From Plectrocnemia conspersa (Eukaryota; Arthropoda; Insecta; Trichoptera; Polycentropodidae): a stretch of DNA of 64,000 nucleotides. The notes below the pieces were generated by a model. It did not search any database. It was given only the letters and a program-made list of their open reading frames with translations, and had not been told where the DNA came from. A program made the position numbers and the translations under genes. The stretch is from positions 124,001-188,000 of the forward strand of contig VTFK01000307.1 in assembly GCA_009617715.1 (NCBI GenBank), in the 5' to 3' direction. Each line of letters begins with the position of its first letter. The stretch's first letter is position 1. Of this stretch, positions 47,630 to 59,479 are shown in pieces.

Positions 47630-49782
47630 AATATATTTTAAAACGCAATTGTATTATTTTTTAAATGAATATGTAATTGATTTTGGCGATATTTATCTAT
47701 TTGTTTTTTTATTGAATGATTGTTTTTTTAAGTTGCTTTATTACTACTAGATGGTATCGATATTTAAAATTTATAATGCCTATTAATTATTAATTGAAAA
47801 GTGAAATTTTTTAATTTAAAAAATACTTGCATAGTGCGAGCTTACCTGAAAATAATTATTTTTGTGCGTTTATATTTTGTTTGCTCTCAGACAAACCTTT
47901 CTGGGAATTATCATTAAAAAGCAACTCCCTCGAGACTTGGAACTCGATTCCACAGTGGGGTTGAATGGTGTTGGTTTTATTTTTGTTTCGTTGAACCAAC
48001 TCAAAATTCGTTTTAATTCAACGCAAACACAACGATAAAAAACGTAATTTGTTGAAAGCGCCACGTATAAATATGTTATAATGTAAAACTTGTTTTTTAC
48101 ATACACGGTAACCCTTTAGAATAAAACAAAACGGGGATTCGGCTTAACTACGTGGCAGATACTGGTATAAAAAGAATGCATGTATAATATAGAACTGTGC
48201 CGTATAACTTTGCGAATAAAAAGCGAAGTTGAACAAATAAACTATCAAGTTATGAAAAAAATAAACCATCTTCATCAGCTGGCTGAACAACTTTAAGACT
48301 TGAGGTTGTTTTGAAAATAATGTAACTGTTTAAAGTCAACATATGTGCTTATATATATAATGGGTTATTGAAAGTATAATTATTTTATTCAAGTCCGTTA
48401 AATATAAATATGCATTATTAAAAAAACGTATTTAAAGCCCAATTAGTCCGGCAGCTCTTCAAGTTTATATTATTAATTGTGTATTTTAGTAAAGTTTCGA
48501 AATAATGAAGTGTATTTGCTCTATAAAAAATATAAATTATTATTAATTCCAACTCGCATAAACGATAATATTAAAGTTTAAAGTTTATGAGCTCGATAAG
48601 AAGATTTGAATAATTAAACGAGATCTATTATTTGCAATGAGCGCTAACGGAATAATAATTTTACAAGTGCGAAGTTCTCCTCTAATTTTCTTGTCCCATT
48701 AAATTCAGTGAAAATGAAAAAAAAGTTTGGCGAACCCTCTCCGTCCGGTCAACGGTGTGAGTTATGGACTCCGGAACACTGGGTTGGAATCCCGTTTAAG
48801 TAAGTTAGTTATGGTTTGAAATTACCGGTATACGTGAACTTACACATACAAAGCTGTAACCTATATTATGGTTGAACGACGAAACGTTTGTTGTTGATGA
48901 GTTAAAGTTTTAATGCTTACATTTATGTAAAACTATTTTATAAGAACTACTTCAATGTACATCTCAATACATTTATTTTATTATAATATACTGTGTGTCA
49001 TTTATTTTTATATAATATACGGTGTATCAACTGTTATATTTTTGTGTCATGATATCTCATAGCGTAACATTTTTTTTAGATGTAGACGAACTATCTAAAT
49101 ATATAAACTGAAGGTCTTGCTTAAACCGATATCTATTAAAAAGAACGCGATTACGGTAAAAACTTTGACTCATTTCAACTTATGCCGGCTTGTTATGAAA
49201 TAGCACCAGTAGTATTAATTTGTCAAAATTGCACTATATAAAAATAATATGTAATATACATTTTTTATTTTTTTAATAATATGTAATACACAGTCATTTT
49301 TTTCGTTAGTTTCAGAAATTATTATAAAAATATTTCGCAAGACCACATGAACCCATTAATCTGGTGTAGGGGTGACTACGATAAAAACAACCTTTAATTT
49401 AAATATAAGCGCAAAATGCCGACGTATATATTGCTTTAGAGGTTAAAGACAACATATCAATAGTTCCAGAACTTCAATAAAATATACTCAAATTATTTTT
49501 TAATTTATGAAATTATTAAATTAAATAGAAATTTAAACGTAATTTATTTTTTTCTATACGTATTTAAATTATTAATTTTTCCAAATATATAAATAAATAA
49601 AAACGGAGCAAACGCTTAAATATGTCGTTAAGAAAAATACTTTGCAAAGGTATATTATAATAAATAAAAATTTAATTTAATTTAATTTTAATTATTTATA
49701 ACTTATGGAATGCATGGAGTTAAGTAATTAAAAATAAAATTGTAATAAATTATTTTTATAAAATAATTTATTAGCGATCAAT
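47630..49782. other. Intergenic DNA with a small island at 47,880-48,130
   Basis: The block 47,880-48,130 is more complex (CTCGAGACTTGGAACTCG) and carries a 78-codon minus-strand frame with no recognisable domain. GGTATAAAAAG at 48,162 is TATA-like, but no gene follows. The rest is AT-rich. Confidence 0.35.
48732..48800 (+). repeat. tRNA-like sequence, probable SINE head
   Basis: TTTGGCGAACCCTCTCCG, CGGTCAACGGTGTGAGTTAT and GGACTCCGGAACACTGGG followed by TTGGAATCCCG give an A-box-like region, a possible anticodon arm and a B-box-like GGTTGGAATCC at tRNA spacing. The acceptor stem does not close, so a working tRNA is unlikely. Confidence 0.4.
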
Positions 49783-49860
49783 TGTAGAATCAGTGAACTT
49801 TCCATTTGGGTCGGTGAATTTTTCATTCGACGAATTTGCCAGTCGGTGAACTTTCCGAAT
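49783..49860 (+). repeat. Dispersed repeat, copy B
   Basis: This is the second copy of the repeat at 37,161-37,250. It shares TGTAGAATCAGTGAACTTTC, GTCGGTGAATTTTTCATTCG and the following ACGAATT, then has CAGTCGGTGAACTTTCC. It is preceded by TAGCGATCAATTG, a string also seen in the repeats at 2,390-2,480. Confidence 0.7.
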
Positions 49861-51530
49861 ACCCTATTTTTTACGAGATTGTAGCTAATATCAAAATGTA
49901 AGCATGAGAATGATTACATATAATTAGTATGTTTGTAAAATTATTTTTATTATTGAAATAAGCGTATTTAAAAAAAACATTGTCTTCTTTCTTGACTAAA
50001 AAAATGAGCTATATGGTTAACCTGGAAGTATGTTTTTTTATAGTAAACTCGAGCCATATGTGCCATAACTTAACAAAGGCTTAAGCGAATATTTCTGAGA
50101 ATATTTTTTATTAATTATAGTGAGACAATATCAGGTGCTCCTTCTCAATTATTGGTTTAAGGCGCTTAAAAAGATTTTTTCAGATACATTTTATTACGCT
50201 TTTTCTGGTTTTGCTTTTATATATTATATATCAGCATATATTTTAAATAAGTGACATTTTTTTAAGTGAGTTTAAGAGATTGTAAAGTATTAAATATCTT
50301 TTTAAAATTTACATTTTATTGGTTTGTTTTTATCCAAGCAACATTTTTTTCGAATAAAAAGTACTTTGTGTATTACTCTTTTTAGTGGCCACCCACAAAA
50401 CGTATAATATAAATTTATCAGTAAGTGTTATTTATAAAGTTGATCTTTGGCCTTTAACTTATTTTTTAGTTGTTCTTATATAATAATACTTTTAATAAAG
50501 GTAATATTCATTGTCAGTGTTTTTGACGAGGTTATTTATTTAAAAAATTTTATTCAACTACAAAATAATCAGTTGTCAACAAAATTCAACCAAACCATAT
50601 TTATAATTTTATTAAATCTAGTATGTGATTATTTAACACTAATGTTTTTTGATGTACTATATTTAAAAAGTATTTTTTTAATAAAATTAAAGTTTAAGCA
50701 AATTTGCATTCCTTGTATCTGAAAATATTACAAAAGGATATGCTTGGTTAAGCGTCAGAAAATGCATGAAAACTAAATTTAGATAAACTTTTTAAAAGTT
50801 ATAAACCTCTAATAGCATATAATTTTGCTTGCATTTTTTCACCACAATTGTCTGTTACGTGTTTAAGTACATTGTATAAAACGTCGAGAAAGTGGAATTT
50901 ATAACCTCATGATAGAATGCTTGTCAGGACGGGTAAAATGTATAAAAGTTAGTTTTTAATCAGTCGTCTATGGTTGACGCCAGAAGGCGTGAGCGAGAAA
51001 GTGTCAAATTAAGCTAAGGAATGTGATTTAGTGCCCTTAACAAACGTAGTTGCATCAACTTTGTGCAAGAGCTTGAGTTAATAACAAATACATCACTTGA
51101 CAACGTTTGAGTGACTATCAACACAATGTCTGCAAAAAAATATAATGCTTTATTACATATTAATAAATAACCATTTTTATAACATATGTGAAAGTTTTTT
51201 TCATCATTCAAAATTATTTTATCCTATAACATATTGCAGAATTTTCGTAAAAAATCTAAAACTCGTATCTGTTCCGTACTATGTTTGTATTTATATTAGG
51301 AATTGATAACCTTTATCTTAAAATTATGTAATATTTATTTTTATGTGCAAAGCACAATGTTAAACCCTGCACATAGATATAAATATATTTATAATAAATA
51401 TAATATGTTCACTTATACATACATGTGTGTAGTGTATGCCCACTACTATATTTTTAATTTCGAAAGTTTTAAAGTCCAAGAGTCCGTGTTTATAGATGTT
51501 TTTAATATGCTAGTGCATCGTTGGCCGTTT
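49861..51530. other. AT-rich intergenic DNA
   Basis: The longest open frame (50,447-50,722, 91 codons) is hydrophobic through AT bias and has no domain or splice context. A small complex block lies at 50,930-51,120. Confidence 0.4.
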
Positions 51531-51890
51531 TTCGTTGCTTTCAGCTGAGCCGCTAACGTAGTACATTTTATTTCCTTTACGGCCACAGCAACGTTACCTT
51601 CAGATTACCATCTTGCGCTAAATTGCACTAAACTTTAGGAAAATATCTCAGGATGTAATTGCGGGAGATTTTCCACTTCAACCCCCCGTTCTCGTTCCCT
51701 TTATGGCTGGTTTTATTAACCGACGTCGATTTTACATGTCGTATCTGGCAAAACAAAGAAAACACTCAGGCATTCTGAGCGAGTTTCCCAATAAGAAAAT
51801 CGTTTTCTTTCGCCTACGTGGCACCCCGACGCATTTTTTCTCGTGACTGACACCCCTACGCGGATATACGCCATGTAATAAATATAATCA
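51531..51890. promoter_or_regulatory. G+C-richer island, candidate conserved element
   Basis: Complex sequence includes GCTGAGCCGCTAACG, TTACGGCCACAGCAACG, CAACCCCCCGTTCTCG, GGCACCCCGACGC and CACCCCTACGCGG. Codon structure is not apparent on either strand, and no splice pair brackets it. Confidence 0.3.
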
Positions 51891-52339
51891 GGCACACAAA
51901 AAACAAATCTAAGTCTCAAGTTTAAAAGCAGTCTAATATTTCATTTTTATTTCTGAAGTTAAATAACAAGCGATAAAACCGTGTTTAAGGCCTCAACTTA
52001 CAATGCCTTATATAATTTTATGTAATTTAACAGTAAAATCAGTTTAAAAATACATATCCTTTTTGTATTTAGCTGAACACGTATGTTTGTGTATTCGCCT
52101 CATATATATATTGTCCTATTACGCTAATTTGATATGCCCCCGGCTACTTTTGATTCAGTCTTTTACTTATAATTTTTATTTAGAGTGAGTAATTAATTAT
52201 TGCCTTAATCACGCTCCTATCTAACATCCTTTTAAAATTGTTCGCTTAACTCAGTCGCCACGATTTACAGAATACTATGTTGTTATTAATATTTAATTTA
52301 AATTTAAAATTGAATTTTTAAAATATTTTCAATTTTAAA
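51891..52339. other. AT-rich intergenic DNA
   Basis: Ends in an AT-only inverted repeat (TTAAAATTGAATTTTTAAAA with partner) at about 52,300-52,350, beside the Tc1 relic. Confidence 0.4.
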
Positions 52340-52741
52340 TTTTAAATGTCTCCATAGCTGTTCAATTGGGTTTAGATCCGAGATTTAAGATGGCCATTCC
52401 AAAACATCCATAATATTGTCATGGAACCACATTTTTGTCCTGCGTGTTTCGAGTCAATGCCTTGTTGATAAACCCATTTAAACGATTTTTTCAGCATATG
52501 GTAAGATTACGCGTTCCATAATATTAATATATACTTCCTTGCTTATAATCCATTTAATTAAATCTATTTGACCAACCCCACGCCATGATATACAACCCTG
52601 TACCATAATGCTTCCACCAGCTCCTTTAATTTAGTTTTATAGTATTTCTCGTGTTGAACTCTTCTAACATATTGCCTTCCATCAAAGTCTATTCTATTAA
52701 ATTTCAATTCATTACTAAATAAAACACTTTTCCAGTTAAAT
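52340..52741 (-). mobile_element. Tc1-like transposase, C-terminal half (split copy)
   Basis: Minus-strand translation gives WTIFNWKSVLFSNELKFNRI, DFDGRQYVRRVQHEKYY, VVYHGVGLVK, a stop-containing stretch with KYILILWN, then KWVYQQGIDSKHA. This follows the order of a Tc1 DDE domain. All three catalytic acidic positions are gone: FSDE is FSNE, QQD is QQG, and the third motif (SPDLNPIE) is unreadable around a stop. The N-terminal half lies at 54,660-54,990 on the same strand, beyond the LINE insertion. Confidence 0.85.
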
Positions 52742-52744
52742 ATT

Positions 52745-54624
52745 GTCCAAATAAGATGTGGAAATCAATAAAACAATTAATTAATCCAACTCAGAAAAAC
52801 GACATAATAAAAATGGAAATTAATGGAAATATATATCAAGATCCTTATATAATAGCAAAAAAATGAATACATATTACATTGAGAGCATAGAAGAAATTGT
52901 GAATTCAATACCAAGGATTAGTAATTTAGTACAATATAAAAATAAAGCAATAATTGTAAAAATTAGTAAATTTAAATCAGTATCATTAGATGAAATTCAT
53001 AACATAATATGTAAATTTAAAACTAGATATAAATATAATTAAAGAAACATGGGAAATAATAGGAACTAAATTAAATTATTTAATAAATAAAGCACTCTCC
53101 TTAGGAGAAATGCCTGAAAATTTAAAGATTGCTACTATTGTACCTATACCTAAAATAAAAAATAGTAAAAAAGTTGAAGAAATGAGATCAATCAACATGC
53201 TACCGTGTATAGAAAAAATAATAGAAGAAGTAGTAATCAAACAATTAAAGGAATTTATTACTTCTCAAAACATAATATGTGAACAACAATCGGGATTCAG
53301 AGAAAAGCATTCGACTTAAACTGCATTACAAGTAGTGATAAATGATTGGCTGCTGGCTAAGGATACAAACAAAATCATTGGAGCAGTTTTCTTGGATTTC
53401 AAGAGAGCCTTCGAAACAATAGACAGAAAAATAATGTTAAAGAAATTGGAGAGTATAGGTATAAGTGATATAGTTTTAAGATGGTTTAATAATTAATTAT
53501 ATAAAAGAAAACAAAAAGTTAAAATAAATAATGTATATTCTGAAGAGAAATTAGTGTCTTATGGAGAACCACAAGGGTCTAAATTGGGACCATTGTTATT
53601 TGTTTTGTATATTAATGATATAGTTAATAACGTGAAAAAATGTAAAATTCATCTATTTGCGGATGACACATTAATGTATTGCATAGGTGATAACATTAAA
53701 GAAATTGTAAAGAATTAAGTATATTAGAAATATGGTTAAAGAATAATGTACTTAAATTAAATGAGAATAAAACTAAATGTATGTTTATTAATTATAAAAA
53801 TGTGTTAAATAATAGTACAAAAATAGTAATAAATAACTCTAGTATAGAAATAGTGGATAATATAAAATATTTAGGAGTAATTGTTGATACAAAATTAAAT
53901 TTTAAAGAACATTGTAATTACATAATAAAAAAAAATTAGTAGAAAAATAGGTTTATTATCTAGATTAAGAAATATATTAAGTATAAATACAAAAAAATAA
54001 TTTACAATAGTATAATATTGCCCCATTTTAAATATTGTGCAACACTATTAAATATGTTAAATAAATTAGATAAACAAATGTTGCAAAAAAAAATTACAAA
54101 ATAGGGCAATGAGAGTAATCTTAAATAAAAATAGATTGACCAATTGTAAAAGTATGATTGATAGATTAGAATGGTTGAATGTTCAAGAAATATTGAGTAT
54201 GAATGTTTTAGTATTTATATATAAGTTAGAAAATAATATGTTACCAAAATATTTTAATAAGTATTTAATAAGAAATAAAGATGTACATAAATATAATACT
54301 AGAAATAAAGAAAAGTTAAAGATAATTAAGTATAAGAAAACGAGTACGGCTAGGGGAATTATGTACGGAGGTTTTGATTTATATAATAGTCTTCCAAGAG
54401 AAATCCGAAACAGCAAAAATATAACGGGTTTCATAAATGGAATAAAAAAAACACCTTCGTACATATAGAAATAAATTATAATATTAAGACTTTATTATTG
54501 TATATTTTTATTTTTTTCTTTCTGTTATGTATTTTTTATATATTTTTATATATGTTTACTAAATTTGTTAGATGTAAAGATTAGCTATTAAGCTAAATAA
54601 ATTAATAAAATAAATAAATAAATT
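52745..54624 (+). mobile_element. 5'-truncated Jockey-type LINE inserted in a Tc1 copy
   Basis: It begins inside the region before the RT (MWKSIKQLINPTQ). It continues through stops and frameshifts to MPENLKIATIVPIPKI and ICEQQSGFREKHST, motif A (GAVFLDFKRAFETIDRKI), motif B (YGEPQGSKLGPLLFVLYIND) and motif C (HLFADDTLMY, FADD instead of YADD). After that come KYLGVIVDTKLNFKEH and a 119-codon frame (54,109-54,468) ending HKYNTRNKEK...LYNSLPREIRNSK, the usual C-terminus. The 3' end is the tail also found at 3,111-3,220, closed by TAAATAAATAAA. No ORF1 and at least five breaks, so it is dead. No clear target-site duplication is seen. Confidence 0.9.
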
Positions 54625-54659
54625 GTTTTTTTAGAAAAATGAACGCGTAATATGCGACT

Positions 54660-54990
54660 GTTTTTTTCACCAATGCTTCACACAGCCTTCTACGCACTGT
54701 TCTAACACTAAAATCAATTTCATTTAATTGATTTATGTCAAGAGCAGTTTTTAATTAATTTTCTTTGGAAATTCTGATTATTTTTCGATCCACACGCGTC
54801 GAAGCTTTTTTTGGACGTTGTTTCAAAATGTTTTATCGCATTATATACTTTACATTGACACCTTGAAATTTTAAGATATTTTGATATTGTTTGCACCGAA
54901 TTCATTTTTACACACACAATTAATTCTCATTTTTTCTATGTAATGTGCCATATTCCTCATATTAACTTTATTATTTAAGATAAATACAGT
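54660..54990 (-). mobile_element. Tc1-like transposase, N-terminal half (split copy)
   Basis: Minus-strand translation shows SVQTISKYLKISRCQCKVYN followed by AIKHFETTSKKASTRVDRKI, IRISKEN, a stop, then LKTALDINQLNEIDFSVRTV and RRRLCEALVKK. This is the paired helix-turn-helix DNA-binding region of Tc1 transposases: (S/T)VYN(A/V)I+RF, R.DR.I.RLS..., then SV.TV+RRL.E. The next segment of the protein resumes at 52,741 after the inserted LINE, with about 20-25 residues unaccounted for at the junction. Confidence 0.85.
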
Positions 54991-55017
54991 ATTTATTAAT
55001 AATTTAAATTATTTTAT

Positions 55018-55132
55018 TTAATCCTTATAATGAAAGAACTCGATATTACGGCGTACTAAACGCAAAAATTCTCCGTTAGACAATGATTCCCTTTGAACAG
55101 TGATCATGTGTACAATACGCCGTTTTGGACTT
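55018..55132 (-). other. Exon-like block on the minus strand (uncertain)
   Basis: After TTATTACTGTGCCTTTCTGAG (a passable acceptor) the minus strand reads SPKRRIVHMITVQRESLSNG and EFLRLVRRNIEFFHYKD, then TAA at 55,018-55,020. Codon use is balanced in an AT-rich setting. The same frame stays open upstream to 55,266, with less protein-like sequence. I recognise no family. It could be the last exon of a gene whose other exons lie to the right, or a TE remnant. Confidence 0.25.
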
Positions 55133-55539
55133 CTCAGAAAGGCACAGTAATAAATCTCGGGTTTAAAGGGATACAACAGAAGCTTCAAACTGTTCCTTAA
55201 ATAGTTAAGACAATTTTTTTTCCAACCTGATATTTTATTACGCAGTAATACATATTTAAGAGCCAAAATATGATTTTGTTAAAAGTATCTTATTTAGGTA
55301 GCCGCCATCATATATTTGATTACGTATAAGCAGATTTTGACAAGGGCTCCGGCAAAGTTTGTCATAGGTTATTACTTATTATTAAAAAATGATGATCACT
55401 AGAATGATTTTAATCAATTCTAAGTTTCTTCAAGTGTTCTATCTGGGGTCTCTGCACGTTATTTATTAATTACATAAATACGTCAGTTAAAAAAAATGAG
55501 AAAAGCTTTATTTTGTATGCAGATAATTATTTTTAGATG

Positions 55540-56640
55540 CGTTTGAAGTTCATGCTTATCATTTGGATATTTACCAATTATCTGGAAAACGACAAAAGTT
55601 CATCCCATAAAAAAAACTTGGCAAAGCAGATAAGATACCAATTCACTATCGCCCGATCAGTTTACTGGCGTAATTTAGCAAATTATTTGAAAAAAATATA
55701 TTATTTCGATTAAAGGAATCTTTTAATAGTAAACTCATTCATGAACAATTTGATTTCCGTGGAACAGTATTCGCGGAAATTTCTGTCGATTTTTTTATGA
55801 AAAAAATTTTGGTCTTTTATTATTAGATATAGAACAGGCTTTTGATACAGTATGGCATGAATGATAAATGTATGAGCTTTTAAAAAACGGAACTCGCTAT
55901 TATATTATCTAGATTTTACGGTCTTACTTGAATAATTGAAGCTATGTTGTTTCGCTAAATATCACATTTTCGATACCGCGTAAAATACCAGCTGGTGTAC
56001 GTAAGGGAAGTATACTTGCTCCGTTTCTCTTCATTCTATATACTTATGATATTGCAATTTAAAAAATACAATGCTATCAATGTACGCTGTACACTGCAAT
56101 CTTTATTAGTTCTCATGGTCTTAAATCTATTGCAGTTAAATTAAAAAATACCTTTAAAAAAATATTTAATAAAATGGAGAATTAAAATTAATCAATAAAA
56201 AACAGATGCTATAATATTCAAAACAGATATTAAATATTTTGGTATACACCTGGACTCTAGACTTAAATTTAATAAACATATAATTGAACTCTGGTAAAAA
56301 GGGTTTGGCGCCATTGAGACTCTAAAAGCTATATTTATAGACAATTATTCATACCTGTCTTAACTTAAGCTTGCCCAGTGTTGAGTAACGCGAGTAATAG
56401 TAATTTTAATAAATTTAAAGTAATCCAAAATAAAGTTAATAAGCTATTTTCGAGGAGTTCGTTTTGGGTTACGGAACGTCTTTGAGAATTACGATCGCGT
56501 CTCTTCTAATGACCCTTGGACGGTCGCACTTGCCGACTCGCCTATGGCTGTGGCCAGCCCGCTCCTTAATACACTAACATTGAATATTGATCTATTTAAT
56601 GCCAGTTACAACGAGCTGATCCAATAAATATTATATAATT
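55540..56640 (+). mobile_element. Second Jockey-type LINE relic, heavily broken
   Basis: Pieces appear in order in shifting frames: IIWKTTKVHPI and KADKIP-HYRPISLLA; SKLFEKNILFRLKE; LIHEQFDFR; motif A LLLDIEQAFDTVWHE; SYVVSLNITFSIPRKIPAGV followed by RKGSILAPFLFILY (motif B, where PQGS is now RKGS). Later come IKYFGIHLDSRLKFNKHIIE, ACPVLSNASNSNFNKFKVIQ, and a C-terminus DPWTVALADSPMAVASPLLN followed by a stop near 56,627. Motif C (FADD) is not readable. The protein differs clearly from the LINE at 52.7 kb, so it is another family. Confidence 0.8.
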
Positions 56641-56699
56641 TTATTATTTTATAATGTTTTTTCTTCTTCTAACTATAAATTATTTTTTATTGTATTTTG

Positions 56700-57170
56700 T
56701 AAAAATACAATTGTTTACATTATTATGCGACAGAAGATGTATGAGATTGTTGATAGTTTCTAAATGCAGCCACCACCGACTGAGCAATTATGAAGTGTAA
56801 TTGCATCCGTTATCCCATTTACAATTAATGGTTTGATGCATCGTTGAGAGAGGTTCACCGAGAGGAAACAATGTTGTTGACTTGCACCGTGGACAAATTT
56901 ATTACTCGACAAACAACGATAATCGTAATTAGCTAATTGCACCGTTTGGTTACGACATCAAATCCGCAAAAGCGTTTCATTTACATATGTAAATATAGGG
57001 ATTCGAGCGCTTGATAAACGATCTCCTTCAGGCGTTGTAGTGAGGAACGAAAAAATAAAAAATAACCGGAAAATATATTCACGGCCCTTACGGTTGTCGT
57101 GTTCTGAAGGCCAATCTTTCAGCTTTTTGGTACCCGAGCAGCGAAGCGAATGAGCAAAAAAAGTACACGG
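56700..57170. promoter_or_regulatory. G+C-richer island with homeodomain-like sites
   Basis: Complex sequence with GATAATCGTAATTAGCTAATTG (two TAAT cores back to back at about 56,920-56,940), CTTGCACCGTGGAC, CTCCTTCAGGCGTTG and GGTACCCGAGCAGCG. A 60-codon minus-strand frame covers a part, without a domain. The pattern suits an enhancer. Confidence 0.35.
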
Positions 57171-57779
57171 AAAAAAATTTGCATTGAAAAAATCATAACA
57201 ATTTATAGATACGTAATCGAATTTCGTTATATATTTAATTTACCTTAAATTAAAACAATAAACAATAACATTTAATATTTTTTTTGTTTTAGTAGCTGAA
57301 ACTATGTCACTTTTATCTTAAATTATAATACAATACTCCGAGGTAAAATATATTATAATTTAGGTTACTAATAATACACAATTAAATTTATTTGAGTATA
57401 GAAACTATATGCAACTTAAAACTATATTTTAAACATTAATTATTTAAATAAAATATGTAGCAAACTATATAGATCTTTATTACGAAAACAGTGAAAAGAA
57501 TCTTACAAAACATTTTTATTATTATTAATCAACCCTTTTTATAAACAAAGCATGAAAAAGATATTTCGTTTAAGCTTTGATCTTATATTTGCGATCTAAT
57601 TCTTAAACAAAATAATAAACACATCCTTATTATTATTATTATAAAATCAAATATTTTTTTATATTTTTGAATATTCGCTTTTCAATGAAATTTAAGATTT
57701 TTTCTAAATTAGAGTTGTCTTTTTATAGGATACATTGGTTTTAGTCTTAATTGCTAAGCTTTTATTTTATTGATAACGT
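57171..57779. other. AT-rich intergenic DNA
   Basis: Nothing recognised. Confidence 0.5.
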
Positions 57780-57935
57780 AAAAGTGGTAGATCATGATTG
57801 ATTGATTTTTGATCTAAAGATCAAAATCAGTTATTTATTTTTCTATAATTCATAATTAAAAGTAGTAGATCTTGATTGATTGATTTTTGATCTAAAGATC
57901 AAAATCAGTTATTTATTTTTCTATAACTTAATAGT
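57780..57935. repeat. Two 78-bp direct repeats, each holding a palindrome
   Basis: A 78-base unit is repeated head to tail with very few differences. Each unit has the palindrome TTTTGATCTAAAGATCAAAA (57,807-57,826 and 57,885-57,904), preceded by a GATTGATTGAT run. This is either a recent tandem duplication or the start of a satellite. Confidence 0.85.
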
Positions 57936-59370
57936 ATCTGTTTCGTTTTTATTATAATATTAATTTCACGATCTACAACATTAGCTTAGATCAGAATAAA
58001 AAATATATTGCAGAGCAGCACAATAGGAAGTTATTACTTATTTTATGCAATGAAAAAAAGCAAATACGCATATTATTGATATATGTAATTTACTAAATTA
58101 CCGGTAATTTTTTTTAGTGATATTTAAGGTAATACCAGGACCGGTGAATAGCTAAACCTGAAAGGGATAAAACTTCAAAAATTTTTTTAAAAAATATTAT
58201 GTATGTAATATTCTTAATCGTTTTTGATTATATAATATGATTTTAGCTCAAAAACAGGACGTTTTTATTAAATATAATGTAAATATGTAAGAGTTATTTG
58301 ATGTTTAAAAGAGATTGATTTTTTTTCCAATAACTTGTTTTGACGCATAGTTTTAGTTCTTCTTGGCGCTTTATTTATTTTGTTTACTTAATTGTACATA
58401 GTAATGAGCAGTAATAATACATCAAGATCTATAAGAAAACTTAAAAATGTGCCATTCCACGTATATTTGTTATGGGTTTGGCTGATAAAACGATAAAGTT
58501 AAAATTTCGCCAAAGAACTTTATTTATATAGTCACGAATTAAAGGTAAAAAACACAGCACAATATAAAAATGGATATTTTTCTGAATTGGTTAGCATGGT
58601 TAATATTGTTTACTTTTTTCTTTCAATTTATTTTTTTCATTATTGTTTTGATTATGTAATCGTTATGTAATCTTAGCCTTTATTATTGTTGTACGTAAAT
58701 GTTATTGAATTAAAGCGTAATTTCAAAGTTAATACTATTTACGAAGAAAACATCGATCGGTTGTTGTTAGTGTCATATATAATATTAAGCATACAGATTA
58801 TATCATTATCTTATAATTAAGACTATCGTATGATGTATCATACGCAGATTTATTAATAAAAGTAGCTAGTATATTAATATATTCATGCCACGGTTTCACA
58901 TTATATGATACTATTTCAGATCAGTAGCAAAGTCCCTTGATGCAGAAACTCAGATCAATGTCGAGGCATTCAATAAGGTTTGTCACAAGCATCTTATTTT
59001 GGAACTAAGTGATATTTCTTAACGGTCTCATATGTTTTTTCTTTATATACCGTACCGCTTTCACGCTGTAAGTTACAATACTAGTTGGTCTAACTTAGGG
59101 CTTTCACTGTTCCTTTTGTTCATTATTCAAATTAGGAACTTCAATTTGTTATCTTAGTGTAGTGGGTAAATATATTTGATTATTGAATACAATTTTATTT
59201 ATATTGTTATTGGCATTAAAGGTTAAACGTCACAGAATGGATTTCTTGATCACGTAGATCGAGGGTCTAATTTAATTCAAAATATTTTAGAACAAAGGAT
59301 AACTCTACAACTTTAAAATTAATAATAGCTAGATCTTGTAAACGCAAATGTCTATTTAGGCTTGTTTATT
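57936..59370. other. AT-rich intergenic DNA
   Basis: No gene is supported. The block at 58,900-59,110 is slightly more complex. Confidence 0.4.
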
Positions 59371-59374
59371 ACAG

Positions 59375-59479
59375 ATCGCAGAACAAGAAACTCATCAAAG
59401 TCTGCGGATAGTTGCTAACGGCAAAACACGAGCATCCGAAGAGAAAGAAGAATGTAGGCTTTGCCGAGCTTCTCGCTAG
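59375..59479 (+). other. Exon-like block between acceptor and donor (uncertain)
   Basis: The sequence is bracketed by TTGTTTATTACAG and by TAG/GTAAAAGT. In one phase the 105 bases read IAEQETHQSLRIVANGKTRA and SEEKEECRLCRASR, then TAG exactly at the donor side. The other two phases contain stops. G+C is higher than around it. It could be a terminal coding exon, an exon of a noncoding RNA, or chance. No family recognised. Confidence 0.25.

Noticed and set aside
48162..48300. TATA-like GGTATAAAAAG with a downstream ATG
   Set aside because: The ATG frame stops after about a dozen codons, and no donor site suggests a first exon.
50447..50722. Hydrophobic 91-codon frame
   Set aside because: Hydrophobicity comes from T-rich codons. 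No promoter, homologue pattern or splice signal.
54183..54464. 93-codon minus-strand open frame
   Set aside because: Antisense shadow of the LINE C-terminal frame.
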